Source: Saccharothrix longispora (GTDB taxonomy: Bacteria; Actinomycetota; Actinomycetes; Mycobacteriales; Pseudonocardiaceae). From it: a stretch of DNA of 64,000 nt. Under the pieces are notes generated by a model. That model saw nothing but the letters and a program-made list of their open reading frames with translations, was not told the DNA's origin and searched no databases. The position numbers and the translations under genes are program-made. The stretch covers positions 63,899-127,898 of the forward strand of contig NZ_NSDM01000017.1 in NCBI RefSeq assembly GCF_030852425.1, written 5' to 3'. Of the stretch, positions 8,738 to 16,754 are shown piece after piece (positions within the stretch are counted from its first letter, which is position 1; the number at the start of each line of letters is the position of its first letter).

Positions 8738-10135
8738 CTAGCTGGTGGGGAAGTCGTCCGGCGTGCTGATCCGGCTCTTGATCAGCGCACCGGACTCGGT
8801 GAGCACACCGCTGCCGGTGTAGGTGCCGCCGTTGCACGTGCCGGGCCGGAACGCCCCGCTGCTCTCGTCCGCGTCGGAGTACGTCCAGTTGGCGTAGCTG
8901 ATCTTCAACTGGTCGAGCAGGTCCAGCCACGCCGTGGTGCTCGCCCGGTCGAACGCCCCGCCGCCCGTGGCGCTGACCGTGCCGAACTCGGTGACGAACA
9001 GCGGCAGGCGGGAGGCCGCCCGGCTCACCGTCGCGCGGTAGTTGTCCTTGTGCGACGCGGCGTAGAAGTGGAACGCGTACATGATGTTGGTCGCGTTGAC
9101 CGGGTTGTCGACCACCTCGGTCTCGTTGGAGCCCTCCGACACGCCCAGCGACGACCAGGCCCGCGTGCCGACGATGATCACGGCGTCCGGGTCGGCCGCG
9201 CGGATCACCGGGATGACCTGCTCCGCGTAGCTCTTGATGCCGGCCCAGCTCACGCCGTTGGGCTCGTTCGCGATCTCGTAGATCACGTTCTTCTTGGCCG
9301 CGTTGCGGGCGGCGACCGAGGCGAAGAACGTCTTGGCCCGCGCCAGGTTGTGGTTCGGGTCACCCGGGGTGAGCGTGTGGAAGTCGATCAGCGCGTACAG
9401 CCCGCGCGCCTCGGCCAGGTCGACCAGGCTGTTCACCTGGTTGGTGAACCCGGTCGGGTTGGTCTCGTAGCCCTGCTCCTGGACGTACATCGCGATGCGG
9501 AACAGGTCGGCCTTCCAGTCCGCGGCCAGCGCGTCCAGCGAGGCGTTGTTGTAGCACTTGCCGAACCACTGGATGCCGTGCGTGCTCATGCCGCGCAGCT
9601 GGATGGGGCGGTTGTGCTGGTTGCACAGGTTGACGCCGCAGACCCGCAGCTGCCCGTTGGCCTCGACCGGGTTGCGCGGGACGGGCGGCGCCGTCGTGGT
9701 GGTCGTGGTGGTGGTCGTCGTCGGCCCGGTGGAGCCCGTGCACGCCACGCCGTTGAGCGTGAACGAGGTGGGCGTGGGGTTGCTGCCCGACCACGAGCCG
9801 ACGAACCCGATGTCGGTGGACCCTCCGGTGGCCAGCGAGCGGTTCCAGTCGATGTTGGTCGCGGTCGCCGTGGAACCGGACTGGGACCAGGTGGCGTTCC
9901 AGCCCTGCGTCACCCGTTGCGAGGTGCTCGGGAAGGCGATCCCGAGCGACCAACCGGTGACGGGGTCGCCGAGGTTGGTGATCTTCACACCGGCCTGGAA
10001 CCCGCCCTGCCACTGGCTGGTGACGGTGTAGTCGACCCGGCAGCCCTGCGCGGCGGCCGTCGCCTGCGGCAGCACCACCGCTCCCGCGCCGAGCACCACA
10101 CCCAGAGCCGCCACTGCGGCGGTGGAGCGCTTCAC
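8738..10135 (-). CDS. Secreted cellulase: CBM2 - Thr linker - GH5 catalytic domain
   Basis: A 465-residue secreted endo-beta-1,4-glucanase. A signal peptide (about 1-30, ending ATAAA) is followed by a cellulose-binding CBM2 (about 32-135, with Cys pair and WQGGFQAGVKITN), a Thr-rich linker (about 138-150) and a GH5 domain (about 160-460). The catalytic acid/base is Glu291 in EIANEPNG and the nucleophile is Glu383 in FVTEFGT. GTG 10135 was chosen because GAGGAGGGG lies 4 bp upstream. A perfect CebR-type operator sits 26-41 bp upstream of the start, so expression should be released by cello-oligosaccharides. It is transcribed alone and ends at a strong hairpin. The subfamily (GH5_2-like) is inferred from the motifs. 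Confidence 0.95.
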   Translation of the reverse strand: MKRSTAAVAALGVVLGAGAVVLPQATAAAQGCRVDYTVTSQWQGGFQAGVKITNLGDPVTGWSLGIAFPSTSQRVTQGWNATWSQSGSTATATNIDWNRSLATGGSTDIGFVGSWSGSNPTPTSFTLNGVACTGSTGPTTTTTTTTTTAPPVPRNPVEANGQLRVCGVNLCNQHNRPIQLRGMSTHGIQWFGKCYNNASLDALAADWKADLFRIAMYVQEQGYETNPTGFTNQVNSLVDLAEARGLYALIDFHTLTPGDPNHNLARAKTFFASVAARNAAKKNVIYEIANEPNGVSWAGIKSYAEQVIPVIRAADPDAVIIVGTRAWSSLGVSEGSNETEVVDNPVNATNIMYAFHFYAASHKDNYRATVSRAASRLPLFVTEFGTVSATGGGAFDRASTTAWLDLLDQLKISYANWTYSDADESSGAFRPGTCNGGTYTGSGVLTESGALIKSRISTPDDFPTS

Positions 10136-10160
10136 TGAGCCCCTCCTCGTCTCGACCTGT

Positions 10161-10176
10161 CTGGGAGCGCTCCCAG
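10161..10176. promoter_or_regulatory. CebR-type operator
   Basis: CTGGGAGCGCTCCCAG is a perfect 16-bp palindrome containing the full TGGGAGCGCTCCCA consensus bound by CebR, the LacI-family cellobiose/cellotriose-responsive repressor of actinomycete cellulolytic genes. It lies between the GH5 start and its upstream promoter region. I found no second perfect copy in the window. Confidence 0.92.
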
Positions 10177-10269
10177 ACTCGGTTGACCGTACACCGGGGT
10201 GCGGATTCACGTACACCACGAACACTCTCCGTAGTCACCGCGTGGAGGTGGTCCCACCGCGTGCCGTCC

Positions 10270-10294
10270 GATTGCGCGCTCCTGGTCGGGGTAG
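10270..10294 (+). promoter_or_regulatory. Possible sigma-B-type promoter for the DUF2231 gene
   Basis: GATT (10270-10273), 15 bp, then GGGTAG (10289-10294) approaches the GNNT-N14-16-GGGTAY consensus of actinobacterial sigma-B factors; the last base is not the preferred pyrimidine. The start codon is 10 bp downstream, so the mRNA would be nearly leaderless. A much better match exists at 16755-16779. Confidence 0.3.
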
Positions 10295-10303
10295 CCCGCG
10301 ATC

Positions 10304-10855
10304 GTGCTGACACATCGACTCTTCCGGGCCGTCGAACGCCTGAGCCGGCTCGACGACCCCACCGACAAGGCCGTCCGCGCGATCCGCCGGGCGGTGGGCG
10401 GCACCGCCGTCGAGCGGGCGCTGCGCGGGACGTGGCTGGGCCACCCCGTGCACCCGCTGCTGATCCTCGCCCCGATCGGGGCCTACACCTGCGCCGCCGT
10501 GGCCGACTTCGCGTTCGGCGACCGCGAGACGGCGCACCGGTTCACCGGCGTGGGGCTGCTCGCGACGCCACCCGCCGTGGTCACCGGCCTGGTCGAGCTG
10601 TCCACGCTCACGGACGCGCCCTCGCGCCGCGTCGGGCTGGTGCACGCCGCGGCCAACGCGGTGGCGAGCACCTGCTTCCTGGCGGCCTACGTCACCGGCC
10701 GCCGGAAGTGGTCGGTGCTCGGCCTCGCCGCGGTGGGCGCGGGCGGGGCGCTGGGCGGGCACCTGTCCTACGCCCTGGGCGCCGGGGTCGGGCGCGAACC
10801 CGTGGAGGGCGCGCCCGAGGTGGAGACCTCACCGACCGGCAACCTGCCGGGCTGA
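10304..10855 (+). CDS. DUF2231 membrane protein
   Basis: A 183-residue membrane protein with four hydrophobic segments and the DUF2231 motif GTWLGHPVHPLLILAPIGAYTCA, followed by a helix pair and a GGHLSYALGAGVG segment near the end. The conserved His residues (GHPVHP and GGHLSY) suggest possible haem or metal contact, as proposed for the family; the function is not established. GTG 10304 starts the frame and no strong ribosome site is visible, which fits a leaderless message. It converges with the phenolic-lipid operon. Confidence 0.85.
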   Translation: MLTHRLFRAVERLSRLDDPTDKAVRAIRRAVGGTAVERALRGTWLGHPVHPLLILAPIGAYTCAAVADFAFGDRETAHRFTGVGLLATPPAVVTGLVELSTLTDAPSRRVGLVHAAANAVASTCFLAAYVTGRRKWSVLGLAAVGAGGALGGHLSYALGAGVGREPVEGAPEVETSPTGNLPG

Positions 10856-10885
10856 GGACTCCCGGGCATCACGGCGGGGAGGACG

Positions 10886-11086
10886 TCACGGCGGGCCGTC
10901 GGCCCCGGCGTCCATCCCGCCGCGGCCCTCGGGGACGGACTCGTCGGGCCCTTCGGCTGGGGTCGTCCCGCCGGCCACCGTCGTGCTGTCGTGCTCGTCC
11001 CCGAAGTCGGGTTCCTGTTCGCTCTCGGCGGTGACCGGGTCGAGGTCGGCCGGTCCCCGCGTGCCGTCGGGGTCGTCGTCGCGCAC
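10886..11086 (-). CDS. Small acidic hypothetical protein
   Basis: A 66-residue, Asp/Glu-rich, probably disordered protein (begins MRDDDPDGTRG, ends in a Gly/Pro/Asp tail). GTG 11086 has GAGGAG 5 bp upstream. It follows the flavin hydroxylase by 44 bp on the same strand and may be the last cistron of that operon. No family is recognised; low-complexity composition makes homology difficult to judge. Confidence 0.5.
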   Translation of the reverse strand: MRDDDPDGTRGPADLDPVTAESEQEPDFGDEHDSTTVAGGTTPAEGPDESVPEGRGGMDAGADGPP

Positions 11087-11130
11087 GTCGGCTCCTCGTG
11101 GAGGTGGTGTCGGCGGAGGTCCGCCCCGGA

Positions 11131-12663
11131 TCAGCCGGGTACCCGGTGCCCCCGGCCGGAAACGGCGCGGTCCGGCGGCAGGGCCGCGCAGAGCGCCGCC
11201 GGGTCGCGCCCCGTTCGCAGCACGGCGCCGTCGGGTCGGACCACCGCCGCCGCCGCGCGTCCCCCGCGCAGCCAGGAGTGCAGCTCCTCCCCCGGCCCGG
11301 TCACCACCAGGACCGCTCCGCGCCGTTCGGCGGCGGCGCGGAGCGCGGGGGACGCGGCGACCGAGGTGACGACGGCGAAGCGACCCCCGGCCACGTCGTC
11401 GAAGCGGCGGCCGTCGCGCAGCACGGCGTTCGGGCACAGCCGTCCCGCCAGGCCGGGGCGCAGGCGGGGCCGCGCCACCAGGTCGGAGCGGCGCAGCGCG
11501 GGCGTCTCGCTGCTCAGCGCCCGCTCCCGGAGGCCGGGCAGCAGGCCCAGCCTCGGGACCAGCGCGGCGCGGAGGAGGTCGGCCGCCCTCCCGCCGCCGG
11601 TCATGGCGGTCCCGACGAGCTTGGCCAGGCCGATCATCGCCCGGGCGTGGGGCGCGCGTTCGGCCTGGTAGGTGTCCAGGGCGGTGTCGGGCAGCGCGCC
11701 CCGGAGGACGCCGGCGAGCTTCCAGCAGAGGTTGGCCGCGTCGCGCAGGCCCGCGCCCAGGCCCTGCCCCGTGAACGGCGGCATCAGGTGCGCGGCGTCG
11801 CCCAGCAGGAACACCCCGCGGTCGCGCCACCTGTCGGCCACCTGCGCGCGGAAGACGTACTCGGCGACGCGGACGACGTCCAGCTCCGCCACCGGGACGT
11901 CACCGGTCCACGGCGCGACCAGCGGGTGCAGCGCGGTGACGTCGCGGTGGTCCTCGGCGCTCTCGCCGGGGGCGAGCCGGAACTCCCAGCGGTAGCGGGT
12001 CGGGCCGATCCGCATGTACGTCGCGGCGCGGTCGTGGTCGCAGACCTGGTGCACGCCCTCCCACTGGCCGAGTTCGGCGTCGGTGGCCACGTCCACGACC
12101 AGCCAGCGCTGGGTGAACCCGAGGTCGATCGGCGCCGCGCCGATCGAGGCGCGGACGAGGCTGTTGGCGCCGTCGCAGCCGAGCGCGTACCGGGCGCGGA
12201 CCTCGTCGGCCGCCCCGGTCGCCCGGTCGGTGAACGCCACGCGCACCAGCCCGTCGTCGTCCTGGGCGACCGCGGTGACCTCGACGTCCCCGCGCACCGC
12301 GACACCCGCGTGCCGCGCCAGGTTCGCGCGCAGCACCCGCTCCAGGTCGGGCTGGTCGAACATGTTCGCCTCGGGGTGGCCGTGCCTGCCCGGCGCGGTG
12401 CCCCGCCGGAACTCGGCGAGCACCCGCATGTCCCGGTCGAGCAGGCGCAGCCCGCGGCCCGGCCGGGAGATCGCGGCGAACTCGGCCCCCACCCCCAGAC
12501 CGGCCAGCACGCGGTGCGCCTCGTCGTCGAGGTGCACCGCGCGGGGCAGCGGGTGGTGCGCGCCGTGGCGTTCGAGCACCAGGCACTCGACGCCGTGGCG
12601 CGCCAGCAGCGTCGCCGCGGCGAGCCCGGTCGGCCCGGCCCCGACGACGACCACCGGGATCAC
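11131..12663 (-). CDS. FAD-dependent aromatic hydroxylase of the phenolic-lipid cluster
   Basis: A 510-residue class A flavoprotein monooxygenase (PheA/TfdB/MhpA-like). It shows the dinucleotide fold VVVGAGPTGLAAATLLARHG at the N-terminus, a DG-type CDGANSLVR motif in the middle and the FAD-ribityl motif LLGDAAHLMPPFTGQG, then a thioredoxin-like C-terminal domain without obvious catalytic cysteines. It is expected to hydroxylate the resorcinol ring made by the adjacent type III PKS using NAD(P)H and O2, giving a hydroquinone or quinone, as SrsC and AgqC-type enzymes do. Its GTG start overlaps the PKS stop by four bases (GTGA), which indicates translational coupling. Substrate assignment is by context. 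Confidence 0.85.
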   Translation of the reverse strand: MIPVVVVGAGPTGLAAATLLARHGVECLVLERHGAHHPLPRAVHLDDEAHRVLAGLGVGAEFAAISRPGRGLRLLDRDMRVLAEFRRGTAPGRHGHPEANMFDQPDLERVLRANLARHAGVAVRGDVEVTAVAQDDDGLVRVAFTDRATGAADEVRARYALGCDGANSLVRASIGAAPIDLGFTQRWLVVDVATDAELGQWEGVHQVCDHDRAATYMRIGPTRYRWEFRLAPGESAEDHRDVTALHPLVAPWTGDVPVAELDVVRVAEYVFRAQVADRWRDRGVFLLGDAAHLMPPFTGQGLGAGLRDAANLCWKLAGVLRGALPDTALDTYQAERAPHARAMIGLAKLVGTAMTGGGRAADLLRAALVPRLGLLPGLRERALSSETPALRRSDLVARPRLRPGLAGRLCPNAVLRDGRRFDDVAGGRFAVVTSVAASPALRAAAERRGAVLVVTGPGEELHSWLRGGRAAAAVVRPDGAVLRTGRDPAALCAALPPDRAVSGRGHRVPG

Positions 12664-13709
12664 GTGACCCGCAGCAGCGCGGCGCACAGGGTCAGCCCGG
12701 GGCCGAAGGCCATGGCCACGACGGGGTCGCCGGGGCGCAGGCCGCCGCGCGCGAGCAGCTCGTCGAGCACCAGCAGCACGGTCGCCGACGAGCAGTTCCC
12801 GTGTTCTCGCAGCACCCGCCGCGAGTGGGCCAGCGCGTCGGCGGACAGGTCGAGCTCCTGTTCGGTGGTGTCGAGGATGCGCGGCCCACCGGGGTGCACG
12901 GCCCAGCCCCGCACGTCCGACGGCACGAGGCCGTGCCCGCCGAGGAGGTCCTCCACGGCGGGGCGCACGTGCTTGCCCAGCACGTCGGGCACGCGCGGCG
13001 ACAGCTCCATCCGGAACCCGAGGTCGGTGACGCGCCACGTCATGTGGTCCTGCGCGGTCGTGTCGGTCAGCGTGGTCGTGCCGAGGATCTCCAGGCCCCC
13101 GCCGGGTTCGCCGCCGGGTTGCAGGACGATCGCCGCGGCGGCGTCGCTGAACAGCGCGTGGGACACGACCTGCGACGGATCGGCGGTGGGCGGTTGCAGG
13201 TGCAGCGAGGTGAGTTCGACGCACAGCAGCACCGCGGGCCGCCGGTGCGCGACGACGTAGTCGGTGGTGGCGGCCAGGGCGGGCAGGGCGGCGTAGCAGC
13301 CCATGTGGCCGACGAGCAGGCGCCGGGCGTCCACGGGCAGGTCGAGCGACGCGGCCAGCCGGACGTCCAGGCCGGGCGCGGTGTAGCCGGTGCAGGAGGC
13401 GATGGTGAGCTGTCCGACGTCGGCCGTCGTGAGACCGGCGGACGCGAGCGCGGCGGTGACGGCGGCGTGCCCGAGCGCGGGCGCGTGCTCCTCGTAGCGC
13501 AGCATCCGCACACCGGTCGACTCGCCGGACAGGTCCTCGTCCAGGGGGCTGACCACGGCGTGGCGGCGGTCCACCCCGGACCCCCGGAAGATCCGCTCCG
13601 CGACGCGGCTGCCGCCGAAGTGCGCCCGGAAGTACCCCTCCCACACCTCCTCCTGGTCGAAGGCGGGGGGCAGCGCGGTGCCGACGCCGGTGACGCGCGC
13701 CGTCACCAT
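12660..13709 (-). CDS. Type III polyketide synthase (alkylresorcinol/alkylpyrone synthase type)
   Basis: A 349-residue chalcone-synthase-fold enzyme that condenses malonyl-type units onto an acyl-CoA starter. The catalytic triad is intact: Cys138 in GHMGCYAALP, His272 in AVHPGGPRIL and Asn305 in EHGNCSSATV; the GFGPG-type loop reads AFGPGLTL at the C-terminus. Clustering with a hydroxylase, methyltransferase and UbiA enzyme points to alkylresorcinol chemistry as in the srs and agq pathways, rather than flaviolin or DpgA chemistry. ATG 13709 overlaps the end of the methyltransferase gene by seven bases; a GTG three bases later would give a GTGA overlap. The starter chain length cannot be predicted by eye. 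Confidence 0.9.
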   Translation of the reverse strand: MVTARVTGVGTALPPAFDQEEVWEGYFRAHFGGSRVAERIFRGSGVDRRHAVVSPLDEDLSGESTGVRMLRYEEHAPALGHAAVTAALASAGLTTADVGQLTIASCTGYTAPGLDVRLAASLDLPVDARRLLVGHMGCYAALPALAATTDYVVAHRRPAVLLCVELTSLHLQPPTADPSQVVSHALFSDAAAAIVLQPGGEPGGGLEILGTTTLTDTTAQDHMTWRVTDLGFRMELSPRVPDVLGKHVRPAVEDLLGGHGLVPSDVRGWAVHPGGPRILDTTEQELDLSADALAHSRRVLREHGNCSSATVLLVLDELLARGGLRPGDPVVAMAFGPGLTLCAALLRVT

Positions 13710-14545
13710 CCGGGCGTCCCTGCGGCGGTGGTCCGTGCCTGCGTTCTCGGGTGTTCCGACTCAGTCAACCCTCGTCCTCTCTCGGGGTGGGCTTTGACGC
13801 CGCGCCCCTGGAACAGCACCGCCGTCGAGCGGGTGGGCACCATCGCGACGTCGTCCGCCCGACCGGACAGCCACGCCAGCAACCCGGTCACGGAGGGTCG
13901 GATACCCCGCAGCGCCAGCCGGACACCGTGACGTGCGCACTCCCGCACCAACCGGGAGCGGTCCACCAGCAGGGCCGGGTCGTGCACACCGGGTGGCGCG
14001 AGCCCCGGCACGCGTTCGGCGATGCCGATGGCCACCACCCGGCAGACGGCGGTCGCCGCCAGCGTGTCCAGCACGAGCGACCCGCCCGGCCGCAGGACGC
14101 GGCACGCCTCCGCGACGGCGGCGGGCAGGTCCGCCACGTGCTCAAGGATCTCCCCGGCCACCACGACGTCGGCGACACCGTCCGCCAGGGGCACGGCGAG
14201 GACGTCGCCGCGCACCGCGGTGACACCGTGGTCGCCCGCCTGGAGCAGCGCCGAGTGCGACAGGTCCACGCCGACGTGCCGGTAGCCCTTGGCGCGGACG
14301 TGCGGCGCGAGCAGGCCCGCCCCGCAGCCGAGGTCGAGCAGGACCGCGCCGGGCCGGGTGGCCGGTGGCACGAGGTCGCCGCGCGCGGCGGCGAGCCAGT
14401 GCAGCATCGCGAACGCGCCCCGCGGCTGCCACCACTGGTCGGCCAGCAGTTCGTAGAGCCTCGGGTCGTTCTGCGGAAGTTCCGCCGGCCGGCAGACTGG
14501 TCCCCCGTGCTGCTGCGCCTCTGGGCCTTGGTCCGTGCCTGTCAT
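13703..14545 (-). CDS. SAM-dependent methyltransferase (UbiG-like) of the phenolic-lipid cluster
   Basis: A 280-residue class I methyltransferase. Its N-terminal NDPRLYELLADQWWQPRGAF and the following MLHWL resemble ubiquinone O-methyltransferases. The SAM motif is LDLGCGAGLLAPHV, followed by VGVDLS, RGDVLAVPLADG and LRPGGSLVLDTLA. It probably O-methylates the hydroxylated resorcinol/hydroquinone. ATG 14545 has GAGGGAAGG and GGGG upstream. The first 13 codons overlap the 5' end of the divergent UbiA gene, whose start is at 14507. The 3' end overlaps the PKS start, so methyltransferase, PKS and hydroxylase form one coupled operon. The last 35 residues are Arg/Thr-rich and poorly conserved in appearance. 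Confidence 0.85.
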   Translation of the reverse strand: MTGTDQGPEAQQHGGPVCRPAELPQNDPRLYELLADQWWQPRGAFAMLHWLAAARGDLVPPATRPGAVLLDLGCGAGLLAPHVRAKGYRHVGVDLSHSALLQAGDHGVTAVRGDVLAVPLADGVADVVVAGEILEHVADLPAAVAEACRVLRPGGSLVLDTLAATAVCRVVAIGIAERVPGLAPPGVHDPALLVDRSRLVRECARHGVRLALRGIRPSVTGLLAWLSGRADDVAMVPTRSTAVLFQGRGVKAHPERGRGLTESEHPRTQARTTAAGTPGW

Positions 14546-15334
14546 CCCCTGCCTTCCCTCGCCGTGACCGCGGTGGCCGCCGCGCTGGCCGTGACCACCG
14601 GCCGTGACGGGCGGGGAGTGGTGGCGGTCGTCGCGGCGGTGCTGGTCGGTCAACTCTCCGTCGGGTGGCTCAACGACGCCCTCGACGCCCGGCGCGACAC
14701 CGCGTCGAACCGGAGCGACAAACCGGTGGCCACCGGTGCGATCAGCAGGTCGTCGGTCGCCGTCGCGGCCGGCGTCGCGGTGCCGGCGGCCGTCGGCCTG
14801 TCCATGGTGTCGGGTGTCGTCGCCGGCGTCGTGCACGTGGTCGCGCTGTGCTCGGCCTGGGCCTACGACCTCGGGGTCAAGGGGACCGTCTTCTCCATGG
14901 TGCCCTACGCGGTGTCCTTCGGGTTGCTGCCCGCCTTCGTGGTGCTCGGCGCGCCGGGCCACCCCTGGCCCCCCGCGTGGCTGGTGGCGGCCGGGGCGGT
15001 GCTGGGCAGTGCCGCCCACTTCGCCAACGTCATCCCGGACATCGACGACGACCTCGCCACCGGGGTGCGCGGTCTGCCGCACCGCCTCGGCGCGCCGGCC
15101 AGCGCCGCGGTGGCCTCGGCGCTGGTGCTGCTCACCTCGGTGATCCTGGCGTTCGGCCCGCCGGGGCCGGTCTCGCTCGCCGGCCTGGTGGCCCTGCCCC
15201 TGTCGGCCGCGGTCCTGGTGGTCGGCCGGCTGCGCGCCCGCCGTCCCGGGTCCCGGGCGGCGTTCAACGCGCTGCTGGTGGTCGCCGTCATCGACGTGGT
15301 GCTGCTGATCACCACCGGCGCGGTGGTGCTGTGA
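14507..15334 (+). CDS. UbiA-family prenyltransferase of the phenolic-lipid cluster
   Basis: A 275-residue polytopic membrane prenyltransferase. Both prenyl-diphosphate/Mg2+ motifs are present: NDALDARRDTASNRSDKP after the second helix and DIDDDLATGVRGLPHRLG in the second half. It should attach an isoprenoid (geranyl in the agq-type pathway) to the phenolic lipid head group. It is the only plus-strand gene of the cluster and starts inside the 5' end of the divergent methyltransferase gene. No Shine-Dalgarno sequence precedes GTG 14507, which suggests a leaderless message; TTG 14528 is an alternative. It ends 11 bp from the convergent SDR gene. Confidence 0.88.
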   Translation: MLLRLWALVRACHPLPSLAVTAVAAALAVTTGRDGRGVVAVVAAVLVGQLSVGWLNDALDARRDTASNRSDKPVATGAISRSSVAVAAGVAVPAAVGLSMVSGVVAGVVHVVALCSAWAYDLGVKGTVFSMVPYAVSFGLLPAFVVLGAPGHPWPPAWLVAAGAVLGSAAHFANVIPDIDDDLATGVRGLPHRLGAPASAAVASALVLLTSVILAFGPPGPVSLAGLVALPLSAAVLVVGRLRARRPGSRAAFNALLVVAVIDVVLLITTGAVVL

Positions 15335-15345
15335 CGCCCGGTCCG

Positions 15346-16164
15346 TCACAGGCGTCGCCCGTACCGGGCGACCGCCCGCACCAGTGACGGGGCCAGCGGG
15401 GTCAGCACGGCGTCCAGGGCGCGGTCCAGCGGGGGCACGGAGGTCAACCGCGTGACGCCCCACCAGCGCGGCACGGCGGCGGTGCGCGACCGCCGCCCGG
15501 TCAGGCACCGCTCGACCTCGGCGGCGACCCGCTCCGGCGCCGCGCCGGCCGACACCTTGCCGGGCGCCTCGGCCTCGTCCGGACGTCCCTGCTGGTCGCG
15601 TGCCAGCCACTCGGTGCTCGTCGGCGCGGGGCAGAGCAGGTGCACCCGCACGCCGCGCGGCACCTCGCGCCGCAGCGCCGCGGTCAGGCCGCTCACCCCG
15701 GCCTTGGTGGCGGAGTAGAGCGACAACGGCGGCAGCGGCGCCCAGGCGGCCACCGAGGACATCATCACCACGTCACCGCCGCGGTCCGGCAGGTGCGGCA
15801 GGACGAGGCGCGTCATCTCGGCCACCGCGGTGAAGTTGACGGCGACGAGGTCCTCGACGGTGGCGCGGTCCAGGTCGACGAGCCTGCCGACCGCGCCCCG
15901 GCCCGCGTTGTTGACCAGCGCGTCGACCCGGCCGCAGCGCTCGACCGCGGTGCGCACGAGGCGTTCGCGGTCGTCGGCGTCCGTCACGTCGCACCGCACG
16001 GTCAGCAGACCGGGCACCTCGGCGGCGGTGGCGTCGAGGCGGTCCTGGTCGCGCCCGCAGGCCACGACGCGGGCGCCGGTGGCGACCAACCGCCGCGCGG
16101 TCGCCCGCCCGATGCCCGCGGAACCCCCGGTGACCAGCACGACCCTGCCGCGAAGTGAGCGCAT
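15346..16164 (-). CDS. Short-chain dehydrogenase/reductase
   Basis: A 272-residue classical SDR. It has the cofactor motif TGGSAGIG at the N-terminus, a CDVTD acidic site, NNAG, the catalytic Ser in MMSSVAAW and the YSATKAG Tyr/Lys pair. Arg in ACGRDQDRL after strand 2 suggests NADP(H). It is convergent with the prenyltransferase and probably belongs to the same pathway, where it could reduce a quinone, ketone or prenyl-derived intermediate. That role is inferred only from position, and many such SDRs are general lipid-type reductases. The start is ATG 16164. It is transcribed toward the cluster from the same intergenic space as the DUF4383 terminator. Confidence 0.88.
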   Translation of the reverse strand: MRSLRGRVVLVTGGSAGIGRATARRLVATGARVVACGRDQDRLDATAAEVPGLLTVRCDVTDADDRERLVRTAVERCGRVDALVNNAGRGAVGRLVDLDRATVEDLVAVNFTAVAEMTRLVLPHLPDRGGDVVMMSSVAAWAPLPPLSLYSATKAGVSGLTAALRREVPRGVRVHLLCPAPTSTEWLARDQQGRPDEAEAPGKVSAGAAPERVAAEVERCLTGRRSRTAAVPRWWGVTRLTSVPPLDRALDAVLTPLAPSLVRAVARYGRRL

Positions 16165-16216
16165 GGTCCCGAGTACCCGCCGTGCCGGAAAGCACTCGGA
16201 CCGCTTCCGCGGAACG

Positions 16217-16252
16217 CACGAGGGGCCACCGCCGCGGCGGTGGCCCCTCGTG
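16217..16252. terminator. Perfect 18-bp palindrome terminator
   Basis: CACGAGGGGCCACCGCCG (16217-16234) is immediately followed by its exact reverse complement (16235-16252). It lies 11 bp beyond the stop of the DUF4383 gene and 50 bp upstream of the SDR start, insulating the two minus-strand genes. Confidence 0.85.
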
Positions 16253-16263
16253 GGAACAGCGTG

Positions 16264-16713
16264 TCAGGTGCGGGCGCGGCCGGGCAGGTCGCGCTTGCCC
16301 AGGGCCAGGCCCAGACCGATCATGCCGACGGCCAGCACCAGGTGCAGCCAGTTGTCGGCGGCGTTGAGCGGCACGAAGTTCGCCGCGCTGTCGTGACCGA
16401 TGAGCAGCCCGTACAGCCACAGCACCAGGTAGACGACGCCGCCGCCCACCAGGTACAGGTAGGCCCCGCGGACCGACCGGGCCAGGGCCAGGCCGGCGAC
16501 GCCGAAGGCCAGGTGCACGATGTTGTGCAGGATCGAGACCTGGAACAGCCCCAGCAGCAGGGCCTCCGAGTGGTGGCCCGCGAACTCCATGGTGTCGTAG
16601 TTCGTGGTCAGACCCGGGATGAAGCCGGCGATCCCGACCAGCAGGAACACCGCCCCCACGACCGTCGCGGCCAGCTGCACCCGTGTGCGTGACGCTTGTT
16701 CGATTCTGGACAT
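16264..16713 (-). CDS. DUF4383 membrane protein
   Basis: A 149-residue protein with four transmembrane helices and the DUF4383 signature: FLLVGIAGFIPG in helix 1, LFQVSILHNIVHLAFGVAGL in helix 2, then YLVGGGVVYLVLW and NWLHLVLAVGMIGLG. The function of the family is unknown. ATG 16713 was preferred over ATG 16725 because TGGAGGA lies 5 bp upstream of it. A perfect sigma-B-type promoter stands 42 bp upstream and a perfect hairpin follows the stop, so this is a monocistronic, probably osmotic/stress-induced gene. The match to sigma-B control is inference from the promoter. Confidence 0.9.
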   Translation of the reverse strand: MSRIEQASRTRVQLAATVVGAVFLLVGIAGFIPGLTTNYDTMEFAGHHSEALLLGLFQVSILHNIVHLAFGVAGLALARSVRGAYLYLVGGGVVYLVLWLYGLLIGHDSAANFVPLNAADNWLHLVLAVGMIGLGLALGKRDLPGRART

Positions 16714-16754
16714 GCAGTCCTCCACAACCTGAGTGCGTCCTCTTCACGCGCCAC

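Noticed and set aside
9690-9722. Thr-codon repeat in the GH5 linker (and a similar one near 18000) as a DNA repeat element
   Set aside because: They encode ordinary Thr-rich linkers between binding module and catalytic domain.
11131-13644. A single 837-codon fusion of PKS antisense and flavin hydroxylase
   Set aside because: The upstream part is an out-of-frame shadow of the PKS; the hydroxylase begins at GTG 12663 with a GTGA overlap.
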